This document shows positions 9,788-17,713 of a DNA stretch of 64,000 bases, piece after piece; the stretch's first letter is position 1, and each line of letters starts with the position of its first letter. Both the position numbers and the translations under genes were made by a program. Below the pieces are notes generated by a model that saw only the letters and a program-made list of their open reading frames with translations, was not told where the DNA came from and did not search any database. The stretch is from Natronincola ferrireducens (GTDB lineage: Bacteria > Bacillota > Clostridia > Peptostreptococcales > Natronincolaceae), in NCBI RefSeq assembly GCF_900100845.1, contig NZ_FNFP01000001.1, positions 434,001 to 498,000 of the forward strand. The letters run 5' to 3'.

Positions 9788-10673
9788 GGATTTTGATGTG
9801 TGTGAATATATAAGTGAATTAGCTTTAAAATCCATGTTATATGAAGTGTCCACCACCCCAAAGCCAGGTCTTGTGGATCGGAATAATCCCGGGGCCCACA
9901 ATGACATGGACTTTTTTTCCTTTATGGCCAGTAGTGGAGCCTTAGCCTATACCTTTTATAAATGCGCATTGGCAGGGTTAAAGTTTCAGGGTGTAGATAT
10001 AAAGGGACTGCTCCATGAGCTTCGGCCAATAGGTATTGAAGGTGAGGAAAAGATGTTTCGGGCCACCAAAGGTATCAACACCCATAAAGGATTGATTTTT
10101 TCCCTAGGCCTCATTGCAGCTGCTGCAGGATTATATTATAGAGAAACTAAAAGCCTACCAATGAATGCAGGGGATATTTGTAATAGGATCAAGGAAATGA
10201 CAGAGGGAATCTCCAATAAAGAGCTAGGCAATACACAGGAAGCAACCGCCCTAACCTATGGAGAAAAACTCTTTAGAAAATATGGGATTAAGGGAATTCG
10301 GGGAGAGGTGGAGGCTGGATTTCCTACAGTAAGGTGTTATGGACTGCCTATTCTTCGAGATCTCATGAAACAGAACCGAAATATTAATGACAGCTTGGTA
10401 CAAGTATTGTTTCATCTCATGACAGTGACGGAAGATAGTAATGTTTTGGGAAGACATGATTGGGAAGCCTTAGACTATGTTAAAACCACAGCAACAGAAG
10501 TATTAGAGATGGGGGGTATGTTTACAGAGAGGGGCAAAAACAAAATCATAGAGATAGATAAAGAATTTATTAAGAAGAATATTAGCCCAGGGGGATCTGC
10601 TGATCTTTTGGCAGTGACTATTATGTTCTACTTGCTAGAAACCTCTGATGAAGCTTTAGTCCCTCTTGATTAA
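9780..10673 (+). CDS. citG: Triphosphoribosyl-dephospho-CoA synthase
   Basis: Makes the prosthetic-group precursor from dephospho-CoA and ATP. The family motifs are STTPKPGLVDRNNPGAHNDM, GINTHKGLIF, EVEAGFPTVR, TEDSNVLGRHD and SPGGSADLLAVT. Two starts are possible: ATG 9762 (303 residues, no ribosome site) and TTG 9780 (297 residues), which has GGAGGA at 9767-9772 eight bases upstream. TTG is preferred because TTG starts with strong sites recur in this genome. It is the last gene of the glm-mal-cit operon; a U-tailed hairpin follows at 10715-10765. Confidence 0.93.
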   Translation: MSKDFDVCEYISELALKSMLYEVSTTPKPGLVDRNNPGAHNDMDFFSFMASSGALAYTFYKCALAGLKFQGVDIKGLLHELRPIGIEGEEKMFRATKGINTHKGLIFSLGLIAAAAGLYYRETKSLPMNAGDICNRIKEMTEGISNKELGNTQEATALTYGEKLFRKYGIKGIRGEVEAGFPTVRCYGLPILRDLMKQNRNINDSLVQVLFHLMTVTEDSNVLGRHDWEALDYVKTTATEVLEMGGMFTERGKNKIIEIDKEFIKKNISPGGSADLLAVTIMFYLLETSDEALVPLD

Positions 10674-10714
10674 ACATATAACAATTAACTATAGTACCTA
10701 TAATATCTATAATG

Positions 10715-10765
10715 AGCCTACTATCATAGCAAAATCACCATACACTATTGATAGAGGCTTTTTCT
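10715..10765 (+). terminator. Intrinsic terminator of the glm-mal-cit operon
   Basis: AGCCT and CTATCA (10715-10726, one bulged A) pair with TGATAGAGGCT (10749-10759), an 11-bp stem with a 22-nt loop, followed directly by a T run. It lies 42 nt after citG. The rest of the 311-base gap up to the kinase gene shows no gene; the kinase ribosome site AGGAGG is at 10971-10976. Confidence 0.75.
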
Positions 10766-10984
10766 ATATTTTATAACCAATAGGAAATTATCAACATATT
10801 TAATGGGAAGATAAATCATTGATTTCCTGTCAATTGTTTATACAGAGTGTAGTTTTCCAAAGGAGGACTTTTCTAATCGGTGTCAAACACTGAAAAAATG
10901 TAAAAAATTGAAAGGATTTGTCAAAAAAATGTCGAATTGTAGCATTAAGACCATCAACAATGATGGACTTAGGAGGCATAATAT

Positions 10985-12991
10985 ATGACAAATTCTGAAA
11001 TTATTATAAAATCCAAGTTAATCGACAACAGCAAAAACTTCTATAGAGAAATAGTTATGGGGCTCTTATTATTGATGGCTACTATTTATTTAAGCCTTCA
11101 TAATTATATATTGGTTCATACGGTAGTTGAGGTTTTTAGTATTATTGTTGCATATATGCTATTAACCATAGCTATTAACACCTATCAGATGACAGATAAT
11201 CATTACTTGTTATTTCTAGGAGTTGCCTATGGATTTATTGCATTCTTTGATCTAATCCATACCCTGTCCTTTAAAGGTATGGGGGTGTTCTCAAAAGATT
11301 TAGGTGATGCTTCCACTCAACTACGGATTATAGCCAGATATATGGAGGGCATAACCCTTCTAGTGGCCCCTATGTTTTTAAAAAGAAAAGTTAAGGTTAA
11401 AGCTACTATGGCTTTTTATGTTATTACTTCTGTCCTTTTGTTACTAAGTGTACTTTATTGGGAGGTATTCCCTACATGTATCGTAGCAGGGGGGGGACTC
11501 ACCACCTTTAAAATAGTGAGTGAATACATCATTGCTAGTATGATAGCTTTAAGTGCTATCTATTTGACAAAAAATAAATCCAGCTTTACAGAAAAAAACT
11601 ATAGGATGTTAATAGGGTCCTATATAGCAAGTATTTTATCGGCAATTGCCTTTACTCATTATATTGACGTCTATGATTTTGCCAATATGATAGGACATGT
11701 TTTAAAAGGGGTTTCTTTCTACTTAATTTATAAGGCCTTCATAGAAACCTCTATCAAAGAACCCTATAAAAAATTAATGGAGAGTGAAGACTGGTACCGA
11801 GGGGTAACGCAGATGCTGCCAACAGGTCTTTTTATCTACACCAACTATCAATGCATCTTTACGAATTCCGCCTTTCAGCAAATGATGGGGGCAAAGAGCC
11901 AAGAGGACCTCATAGGAAAAAGTATATTTGACTTTATTCATCCCGATAGCCATCTTAAAATAAAAAATGTAATACAAGTAAGAAAACAACAAAAGAAGAA
12001 GGAAGAGATTTATGAGGAAAAGTTTATTAAATTAAATGGAGAGGTTATAGACGTAGAAGTGCGAGCCATATTTTTGCCCCATGCCAATAGGGAAGAAACA
12101 TTGGTGATTGTAACAGATGTTACACCTCAGAAGGAGAAAGAAAAATTACAAAGACACATTCAATATAAACAGCAGCAGTTGAAGGAATCTATAGAATATG
12201 ATAAGTTGAAAACCGAGTTTTTCAGCAACTTATCCCATGAAATGAGGACCCCCTTAAATGTTATCTTTGGTACTGTTCAACTATTAGACCTTCAATTTCA
12301 GGCCCATGATCCTTCAAAAAAAATGCAGAAACAAATGAAGGTTCTAAAGCAAAATTGTTATCGTATGCTGAAGTTAATCAATAACCTTTTAGATATTACT
12401 AAAATAGATGCTGGGTACTTTGAAACAGGCTTTGAAAACTGCAATATCGTCAGTATTATAGAAGATATAACAGATTCTGTCATACCCTATGGAGAAAACA
12501 AAGGAATTACATTTTTATTTGATACAGATATAGAGGAAAAAATAATGGCGGTTGATATCAATGGAATCGAGAGGATTATGTTAAACCTGCTGTCCAATGC
12601 CATTAAATTTACTGATGCTGGGGGCAGTGTTAATGTAAATATTTATGACAAAACAGAAAAAATTGTTATTGTTATCAAGGATACTGGAAGTGGTATTCCA
12701 CCTGATAAACTGCCCTTTGTATTTGATAGATTTCGACAAGCCAATGAGTCTCTCAAGAAAAATCATCAAGGAACTGGCATAGGTCTATCTCTTGTGGAGT
12801 CCTTAGTAAAAATTCACGATGGTGACATTCGAGTGGAAAGTGAAGTAGACAAGGGAACCTCCGTCTTTATAGAATTACCTGTAACGCTCCAGAAGAATCT
12901 CGAGGAAACCACTGCTAGCTTGGAGGATATAGAGGAAAATTTAGTGGAAAAAATTAATATAGAGTTTTCTGATATATATACTATAAAATAA
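10985..12991 (+). CDS. Membrane sensor histidine kinase (MASE3-PAS-HisKA-HATPase)
   Basis: Sensor kinase of 668 residues. The first 260 residues are hydrophobic with about seven or eight membrane segments and the MASE3-like signature FFDLIHTLSFKGMG. A PAS domain follows (about 265-385), then a HisKA helix with phospho-acceptor His418 in NLSHEMRTPLN. The HATPase_c domain has the N box LLSNAIKFTDAGG, the G1 box DTGSGIPPDKLP and the G2 box GTGIGLSL. An AGGAGG site lies 8 nt before the ATG. No response regulator is adjacent, so its partner is elsewhere. The signal is unknown; MASE3 domains are integral-membrane sensors of undefined ligand. A bidirectional terminator separates it from the convergent MFS gene. 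Confidence 0.9.
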   Translation: MTNSEIIIKSKLIDNSKNFYREIVMGLLLLMATIYLSLHNYILVHTVVEVFSIIVAYMLLTIAINTYQMTDNHYLLFLGVAYGFIAFFDLIHTLSFKGMGVFSKDLGDASTQLRIIARYMEGITLLVAPMFLKRKVKVKATMAFYVITSVLLLLSVLYWEVFPTCIVAGGGLTTFKIVSEYIIASMIALSAIYLTKNKSSFTEKNYRMLIGSYIASILSAIAFTHYIDVYDFANMIGHVLKGVSFYLIYKAFIETSIKEPYKKLMESEDWYRGVTQMLPTGLFIYTNYQCIFTNSAFQQMMGAKSQEDLIGKSIFDFIHPDSHLKIKNVIQVRKQQKKKEEIYEEKFIKLNGEVIDVEVRAIFLPHANREETLVIVTDVTPQKEKEKLQRHIQYKQQQLKESIEYDKLKTEFFSNLSHEMRTPLNVIFGTVQLLDLQFQAHDPSKKMQKQMKVLKQNCYRMLKLINNLLDITKIDAGYFETGFENCNIVSIIEDITDSVIPYGENKGITFLFDTDIEEKIMAVDINGIERIMLNLLSNAIKFTDAGGSVNVNIYDKTEKIVIVIKDTGSGIPPDKLPFVFDRFRQANESLKKNHQGTGIGLSLVESLVKIHDGDIRVESEVDKGTSVFIELPVTLQKNLEETTASLEDIEENLVEKINIEFSDIYTIK

Positions 12992-13030
12992 AAAATCAGC
13001 ACCACCTAAATTATGGGTGGTGCTGATTTT
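12992..13030. terminator. Bidirectional terminator between kinase and MFS genes
   Basis: Perfect 15-bp stem (12992-13006 with 13016-13030) and a 9-nt loop, A-rich on the left and T-rich on the right, so it can serve both convergent genes. It overlaps the stop codon of the MFS gene. Confidence 0.88.
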
Positions 13031-14300
13031 TACAATAGGTTTCTTTTATAAAAAATGTAGAAAGGGTGCCTATGATTACAGCTATAAAACAATAAAGAAA
13101 GGCTCTTTGATAAAGAAGGTTGGTTTGGAGGGTGGTACCATACTTATCCAAAACCCTTCCTAGCATGGGGGGAAGTAGGGCCGCCCCAAAAAATCCTCCC
13201 ATGTTGACAATAGAGGTTGAAAGACCAGTGGAGGAGGGATGGTTTAATTCCTTGGCACATGCCCAGCCTAAAACCACACCAGCGGAACTAAAGCCCATCA
13301 TAAAATAGAGAGGATATAAAAGGCCTATAGGAGGTTTTCCTTGGTTTATAAAAAGAAAGACACCCCAGCTTATTGCATTGATACTACAAAAAACCATCAT
13401 GGGTAGCTTTCGTCTTTTAAGACCATCAGATATTTTTCCTGCCGCCATACACCCTATAGCATGGGCTACCACCATAACAACAAGGTAATTGGGAGCTTCC
13501 GAGGGAGAAAAACCATAAAGATTTATTAAGTAGCTTTGTCCCCAGGTTCCTGTAAGGGTTAAGTAAGATCCAAAAACCCCAGCAAAGACAAAAAATGGTG
13601 GCCATGTATAGGGATTAAGAAGTATTTCAACTAAGCTTTCCTTTAAGGAGGCGGTTCTAATGGGAGGGTGCTTTGAGTAACTATATACAGCAGAAAATCC
13701 CTTATCATCAGGAGTATTTCTTACAACTGCATAACATAAAAAGGCAATAAACATGCTGATGATACCTATCCCAATAAAAGTTGTTCTCCATGTAAAATAG
13801 CCTACAGCTAAGGCCAAAGGAGTCTGGGCTAAAGCCCCTCCTAAATTTCCCATGAAAGTAGTCATCCCAGACATGGTGGCAAATCTTTCCTCCTCAAACC
13901 ATTGGGAGAGGACTTTAAGAATAGAAATAAGAACCACCGAGACCCCCAATCCCACCATAAGACGACCTAAAAAAACATAATGAATAGTAGGTCCAATACC
14001 AAAAAGGATGGAGCCTAAGGCTGCTAAGAAGGTACCAATGGTTACGGTTTTTCTAGCCCCTAAAGTATCGGCTAAAATGCCGGAGGGAATCTGCATGAAG
14101 AGATAGGCATAAAAATAAGTGGACCCTAAATAACCAAAGGTGGCACTTGTAATATGAAAGGTATCCGTAAGATTCTCTCGTACTACACCCAATGCCATAC
14201 GATGAAAAAACACGATAAGATAAGCTAAAATTAAAATCCACCATACAAGCCAACGATAAGTATTAAATTTCTTCTTTGATTGATTGTTTATTATTACCAT
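13011..14300 (-). CDS. Major facilitator superfamily transporter
   Basis: Twelve-segment MFS permease of 429 residues. Visible are the loop 2-3 motif GILADTLGARKTVTIG (the MFS motif A position) and a GRLMVGLGVSVVLI stretch in segment 4. Overall it resembles the anion:cation symporter/hexose-phosphate-like MFS branch. An AGGAG site lies 7 nt before the ATG. It is a lone gene, convergent with the MASE3 kinase, which may or may not be related. Substrate unknown. Confidence 0.85.
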   Translation of the reverse strand: MVIINNQSKKKFNTYRWLVWWILILAYLIVFFHRMALGVVRENLTDTFHITSATFGYLGSTYFYAYLFMQIPSGILADTLGARKTVTIGTFLAALGSILFGIGPTIHYVFLGRLMVGLGVSVVLISILKVLSQWFEEERFATMSGMTTFMGNLGGALAQTPLALAVGYFTWRTTFIGIGIISMFIAFLCYAVVRNTPDDKGFSAVYSYSKHPPIRTASLKESLVEILLNPYTWPPFFVFAGVFGSYLTLTGTWGQSYLINLYGFSPSEAPNYLVVMVVAHAIGCMAAGKISDGLKRRKLPMMVFCSINAISWGVFLFINQGKPPIGLLYPLYFMMGFSSAGVVLGWACAKELNHPSSTGLSTSIVNMGGFFGAALLPPMLGRVLDKYGTTLQTNLLYQRAFLYCFIAVIIGTLSTFFIKETYCKNQHHP

Positions 14301-14579
14301 TCTATTCTCCTGTCCTACATCTGTTATAGTATAATATCAATAGAGCTAGTATTCTCTATATATATTTTCTTTTCCTTCTATAGTTAAAACAATTTTACAA
14401 GACAAGCTATAAGCTTTCTAAGAAATATATCGGAAAATATTTCTTTAATTATTAAAATATAGTAGCAAAAAACTAAAGAAATATGTTAAAATTTTAACTA
14501 AGGACTGAAAGACTGGGGGTTCAAGTTTTAAGAAATACAACATAGAGGTAATCTTGGAAGGATAAGGGGGAAAATAACA

Positions 14580-15572
14580 ATGATTAGTATCAAAAACAAT
14601 TCTAATGATCCACATTTCAATTTAGCATTGGAGGAATATGCCTTAAAGTATTTAAATCCTGAAGAAAATTATGTCATACTATGGCAAAATGAACCCTCCG
14701 TCATCATAGGAAGAAATCAAAACACCATAGAGGAAATCAATACCACTTATGTAAAGGAAAAAGGCATAAATGTTGTTAGGAGACTTTCCGGCGGCGGAGC
14801 TGTTTATCATGACTTTGGCAATCTAAACTTCACCTTTATTGTCACTATTAAAGATGAAGGGGATGTCAATAACTTCAAAAAATTCACAGAACCAGTCATC
14901 AAGGCCCTTGCCAAATTTGGAATTGAAGCAGAGCTTTCGGGAAGAAATGATATTACAATAGATGGCAAAAAGTTTTCCGGCAATGCCCAATATTTCTATA
15001 AAAATCGTCTCCTGCATCATGGAACCATCCTTTTTGACTCCAATTTAGGTGTAGTCCAGGAGACATTGAATGTTAAACAGGAGAAAATAGAGTCTAAGGG
15101 AGTTAAATCGGTAAAAAGCAGGGTAACCAATATCCACCCCTATTTGAAGGAGAAGATTACAGTTGATGCTTTTAAGGAAGCCCTATTGAACTACCTACTA
15201 GAAGGAGAAGAAGATAAAAAACAGTATACTCTAACCAAAGAAGATTTAAGGAAAATTAAAGAACTGATGGAGGAAAGATACCTAAAGTGGGGGTGGAACT
15301 ACGGGGAATCCCCTAAATATAGTATTCAAAAAAATAAACGGTTCATCTGGGGTGGCTTAGATTTAAGATTAGAGGTAAAATCAGGAATTATCCAAGACTG
15401 TGTTATCTATGGGGATTTCTTTGGTCATCATGAGATTTCCACATTAACAGAGAAATTAAAGGGTATACAATATAGAGAAGAGGAAGTGGCAGAGGCTTTA
15501 AAGAATATAGATCTATCCCCTTACTTTAAGGGAATAGAAGAAGGGGATTTTCTAGCATGTATGTTTTCTTAA
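14580..15572 (+). CDS. lplA: Lipoate-protein ligase A
   Basis: Attaches lipoate to E2 or GcvH proteins using ATP. The 330 residues have the LplA signatures FNLALEEYAL, the QNEPSVIIGRNQNT segment, RRLSGGGAVYHDFGNLN, and the GNAQYFYKNRLLHHGTILFD lysine region, followed by the C-terminal accessory domain. The length is close to E. coli LplA (338). It is monocistronic with a GGGGGA site. Anaerobic Clostridia usually use it to scavenge lipoate for the glycine cleavage system; no lipoylated protein is encoded in the window. Confidence 0.93.
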   Translation: MISIKNNSNDPHFNLALEEYALKYLNPEENYVILWQNEPSVIIGRNQNTIEEINTTYVKEKGINVVRRLSGGGAVYHDFGNLNFTFIVTIKDEGDVNNFKKFTEPVIKALAKFGIEAELSGRNDITIDGKKFSGNAQYFYKNRLLHHGTILFDSNLGVVQETLNVKQEKIESKGVKSVKSRVTNIHPYLKEKITVDAFKEALLNYLLEGEEDKKQYTLTKEDLRKIKELMEERYLKWGWNYGESPKYSIQKNKRFIWGGLDLRLEVKSGIIQDCVIYGDFFGHHEISTLTEKLKGIQYREEEVAEALKNIDLSPYFKGIEEGDFLACMFS

Positions 15573-15718
15573 GGGTCGGTTAAATTCTGGTGTTGATTTT
15601 AGATTAGCTATGTTAAACTATATTAAAATTTCAAAGATTTTCAGTGGACTTGTGTAGAATGATATAATAATACATAAGATGGAAAATATGCATTAGAACC
15701 TATGAGAAAGGAGTCATT

Positions 15719-15904
15719 ATGAAAGTAGCAATAAATAAAAAAGTTCTTCTGTATCTTGTTACAATGGTTATGACTTATATGATAATTAGTCTTATAATTA
15801 AAGGCTCATTTTCTAATATTGAGTGGGATGTGATATTAGTTATGTGTTCAGTATCTTTTGTAACTCTTATAATAATGGGAGGTATAAAAGAAAAAAATAA
15901 GTAA
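15719..15904 (+). CDS. Small two-helix membrane protein, unknown
   Basis: A 61-residue ORF with a good AAAGGAG site 5 nt before the ATG, two hydrophobic segments (about residues 8-28 and 35-54) and a basic tail (KEKNK). A TATAAT-like box is present at 15663-15668, and a hairpin at 15941-15994 ends the unit. No family recognised. Probably a real monocistronic gene, judged by the ribosome site, start, length and terminator. Confidence 0.6.
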   Translation: MKVAINKKVLLYLVTMVMTYMIISLIIKGSFSNIEWDVILVMCSVSFVTLIIMGGIKEKNK

Positions 15905-15940
15905 TTCGCAATTTCTATTCTATGCGACATAAAACATATA

Positions 15941-15997
15941 AAAAAAAGAATGACTATATATTTGTAGTTTCAGTAATATAGGCATTCTTTTTTTAGT
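15941..15997. terminator. Probable bidirectional terminator
   Basis: A 12-bp A/T-tract stem (15941-15952 with 15983-15994) with a long loop holding a further CTATAT/ATATAG pairing. It lies between the small membrane gene and the convergent aroF. Confidence 0.55.
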
Positions 15998-16038
15998 TTT
16001 TTAAAATATCAACATCTATCTTTAACTGAACTGTTTTT

Positions 16039-17037
16039 TTATATTGTAGCAAGTTTTTCTATTGAACGCATTAATTGGGCAAACTTTTCTGGTCTGAGGG
16101 ATTGGGCTCCATCCGATAAAGCACATTCCGGCTGATGATGGACTTCGATAATCAATCCATCAGCACCTACTGCAATGGAGGCTTTAGATAAAGGCTCCAC
16201 CATAGACCATTTACCAGTGGCATGACTAGGGTCAATAATAATTGGCAAATGGCTTAGTTCTTTAATGACAGGAACAGCACTGATATCTAATGTATTTCTT
16301 GTATAGGTTTCAAAGGTACGAATTCCCCTCTCACAAAGAATAATATTTGGGTTACCATGAGCCATGATATATTCAGCTGACATTAGCAATTCTTCAATAG
16401 TGGCAGATAAACCTCTTTTCAATAAAATAGGTCGGGGGCTTTTGCCACATCGCTTCAGTAAAGAAAAGTTCTGCATGTTTCTAGCACCAATTTGAAGAAT
16501 ATCTGTGTATTCCTCCACTACATCAAAGGTATCCTGCCCCATTACCTCTGTTACAATGGGCATGCCTGTGATTTCCTTAGCTTTTTTTAAAAGTTTCAGT
16601 CCTTCCTCCTGCATTCCCTGGAAGCTGTAGGGGGAAGTTCTAGGCTTATAGGCACCACCCCTTAACATGTGGGCCCCTTCTTTTTTAACTGCATGGGCAA
16701 TCGTCATCAACTGTTCTTCACTTTCCACAGAGCAAGGTCCTGCCATAATAGCAATATTTCCTCCCCCTACTTTCACACCATCTATTTCAATAATAGTATC
16801 CTCAGGATGAAAAAGTCTACTGGCAAGCTTGAAGGGATGTTGTACCTTTAATAGCCTTTCAACATATTCATTTGCTTCAATTTGGTTTGGGTTGATTTTA
16901 CTGGTGTCTCCAACTAAACCCAATATCGTGTAATTCTCTCCTTGGGTTATACGAACGTCACATCCTAAACTAACCATTTTCTTTGATATTTTTTCAATCA
17001 TTTCCTGTGGTGCACCGGGTTTCATAACAATAACCAT
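16039..17037 (-). CDS. aroF: 3-deoxy-7-phosphoheptulonate (DAHP) synthase, class I beta type with N-terminal ACT-like domain
   Basis: First enzyme of aromatic amino-acid synthesis, condensing PEP and erythrose-4-phosphate. From ATG 17037 it is 332 residues, like the Thermotoga enzyme (about 338). An N-terminal ferredoxin-like/ACT-type regulatory region (about 1-70, starting MVIVMKPG) is followed by the catalytic barrel with AGPCSVE, RGGAYKPRTSPYSFQG, QIGARNMQNF, LLKRG, ILCERGIRTFE and IDPSHATGK. The longer ATG at 17067 lacks a ribosome site, while GGAGG (complement of 17046-17050) is 8 nt from 17037. Upstream on the same strand lie a terminator and an aromatic-rich leader ORF, so expression is probably controlled by attenuation, in addition to any allosteric control by the ACT-like domain. 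Confidence 0.94.
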   Translation of the reverse strand: MVIVMKPGAPQEMIEKISKKMVSLGCDVRITQGENYTILGLVGDTSKINPNQIEANEYVERLLKVQHPFKLASRLFHPEDTIIEIDGVKVGGGNIAIMAGPCSVESEEQLMTIAHAVKKEGAHMLRGGAYKPRTSPYSFQGMQEEGLKLLKKAKEITGMPIVTEVMGQDTFDVVEEYTDILQIGARNMQNFSLLKRCGKSPRPILLKRGLSATIEELLMSAEYIMAHGNPNIILCERGIRTFETYTRNTLDISAVPVIKELSHLPIIIDPSHATGKWSMVEPLSKASIAVGADGLIIEVHHQPECALSDGAQSLRPEKFAQLMRSIEKLATI

Positions 17038-17084
17038 AATAACATCCTCCTTAATTTTTAAATGCATAGAATTTTAATTGAAAT

Positions 17085-17118
17085 GAAAAAAAGTGGACTC
17101 CCTCTAAGAGTCCACTTT
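17085..17118 (-). terminator. Attenuator hairpin upstream of aroF
   Basis: On the minus strand a perfect 11-bp stem (17118-17108 with 17100-17090), a 7-nt loop and a U7 tract (17091-17085), 48 nt upstream of the aroF ATG and 31 nt after the leader ORF stop. A second perfect 6-bp hairpin (17130-17125 with 17119-17114) shares the base of the terminator stem, so the two are mutually exclusive. Confidence 0.8.
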
Positions 17119-17149
17119 ATGTACTAAAGTTAGAAATATAGTTTTCGCC

Positions 17150-17311
17150 CTATACCAGTATGAACCATTGATTCATGCTGTTTCTTAGAAAGATTTCTTT
17201 ATACCTATTAAATTGGTATGGAAAATAACCAGCGCTAAAAAAGTAAAAGCCCCAGTAAAAGTTAAAGAAATAGATATAAAGTTGTGGGATTTTTTTAGTA
17301 ATATCTAGCAT
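17150..17311 (-). CDS. Aromatic-residue-rich leader peptide of aroF (53 aa)
   Basis: Short ORF on the minus strand, ATG at 17311 preceded by GAAGGGTGATTCCA, stop TAG at 17150. The 53-residue product has 19 aromatic residues. In residues 12-34, fifteen of 23 are Phe, Tyr or Trp, including the run YFFNFYWGFYFF. A terminator hairpin with a U tract follows 31 nt later and then aroF. This is the classic arrangement of translation-coupled attenuation: ribosome stalling at Phe/Tyr/Trp codons when charged tRNA is scarce would prevent terminator formation. Known leader-peptide attenuators include E. coli trp, pheA and pheST. In Firmicutes aromatic genes are more often controlled by T-box or TRAP, so this is unusual. 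No T-box core (AGGGTGGNACCGCG) was seen. The function is inferred from composition and position. Confidence 0.8.
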   Translation of the reverse strand: MLDITKKIPQLYIYFFNFYWGFYFFSAGYFPYQFNRYKEIFLRNSMNQWFILV

Positions 17312-17647
17312 TGGAATCACCCTTCAAGTTATATATACTTAATAGTATAAAATTAGTATAAAATCTTCTAAAAACAATACATATTTTCAAAACAATTTAA
17401 TTAATTTTAAATTATTTAAATTATACTTAAATAGCTTCCTGTTGTCAATAAAAACTTTTAAACTCCATCCTTGAAAACAGTAGGAAAAGCAATTAGCTGT
17501 GGAAATATCAAGGTAGGCTATGGGGAAAACATGGGTCTAGAGGGGATAGAAAGAAAATAGGCGTTACAGGTAAAAATAAATTTTGTATAAGATAAAGAAG
17601 ATTGTACACCTTAAAGTGGGTAATAAAGATGGCATAAATGATAAAAA

Positions 17648-17676
17648 TTGAATAACCTTCTGAAATAAGGTAAGAT
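17648..17676 (+). promoter_or_regulatory. Candidate sigma-A promoter of pcrA
   Basis: TTGAAT at 17648-17653 and TAAGAT at 17671-17676 with 17-bp spacing, 38 bp before the pcrA start. The rest of 17312-17640 holds the divergent aroF leader promoter region and no recognisable gene. Confidence 0.4.
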
Positions 17677-17713
17677 AATAGATATTAATATACTGAAGGG
17701 AGCACTAAGATTT

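Noticed and set aside
17116-17330. T-box leader upstream of aroF
   Set aside because: No T-box core sequence or specifier structure was found; the coding leader explains the region better.
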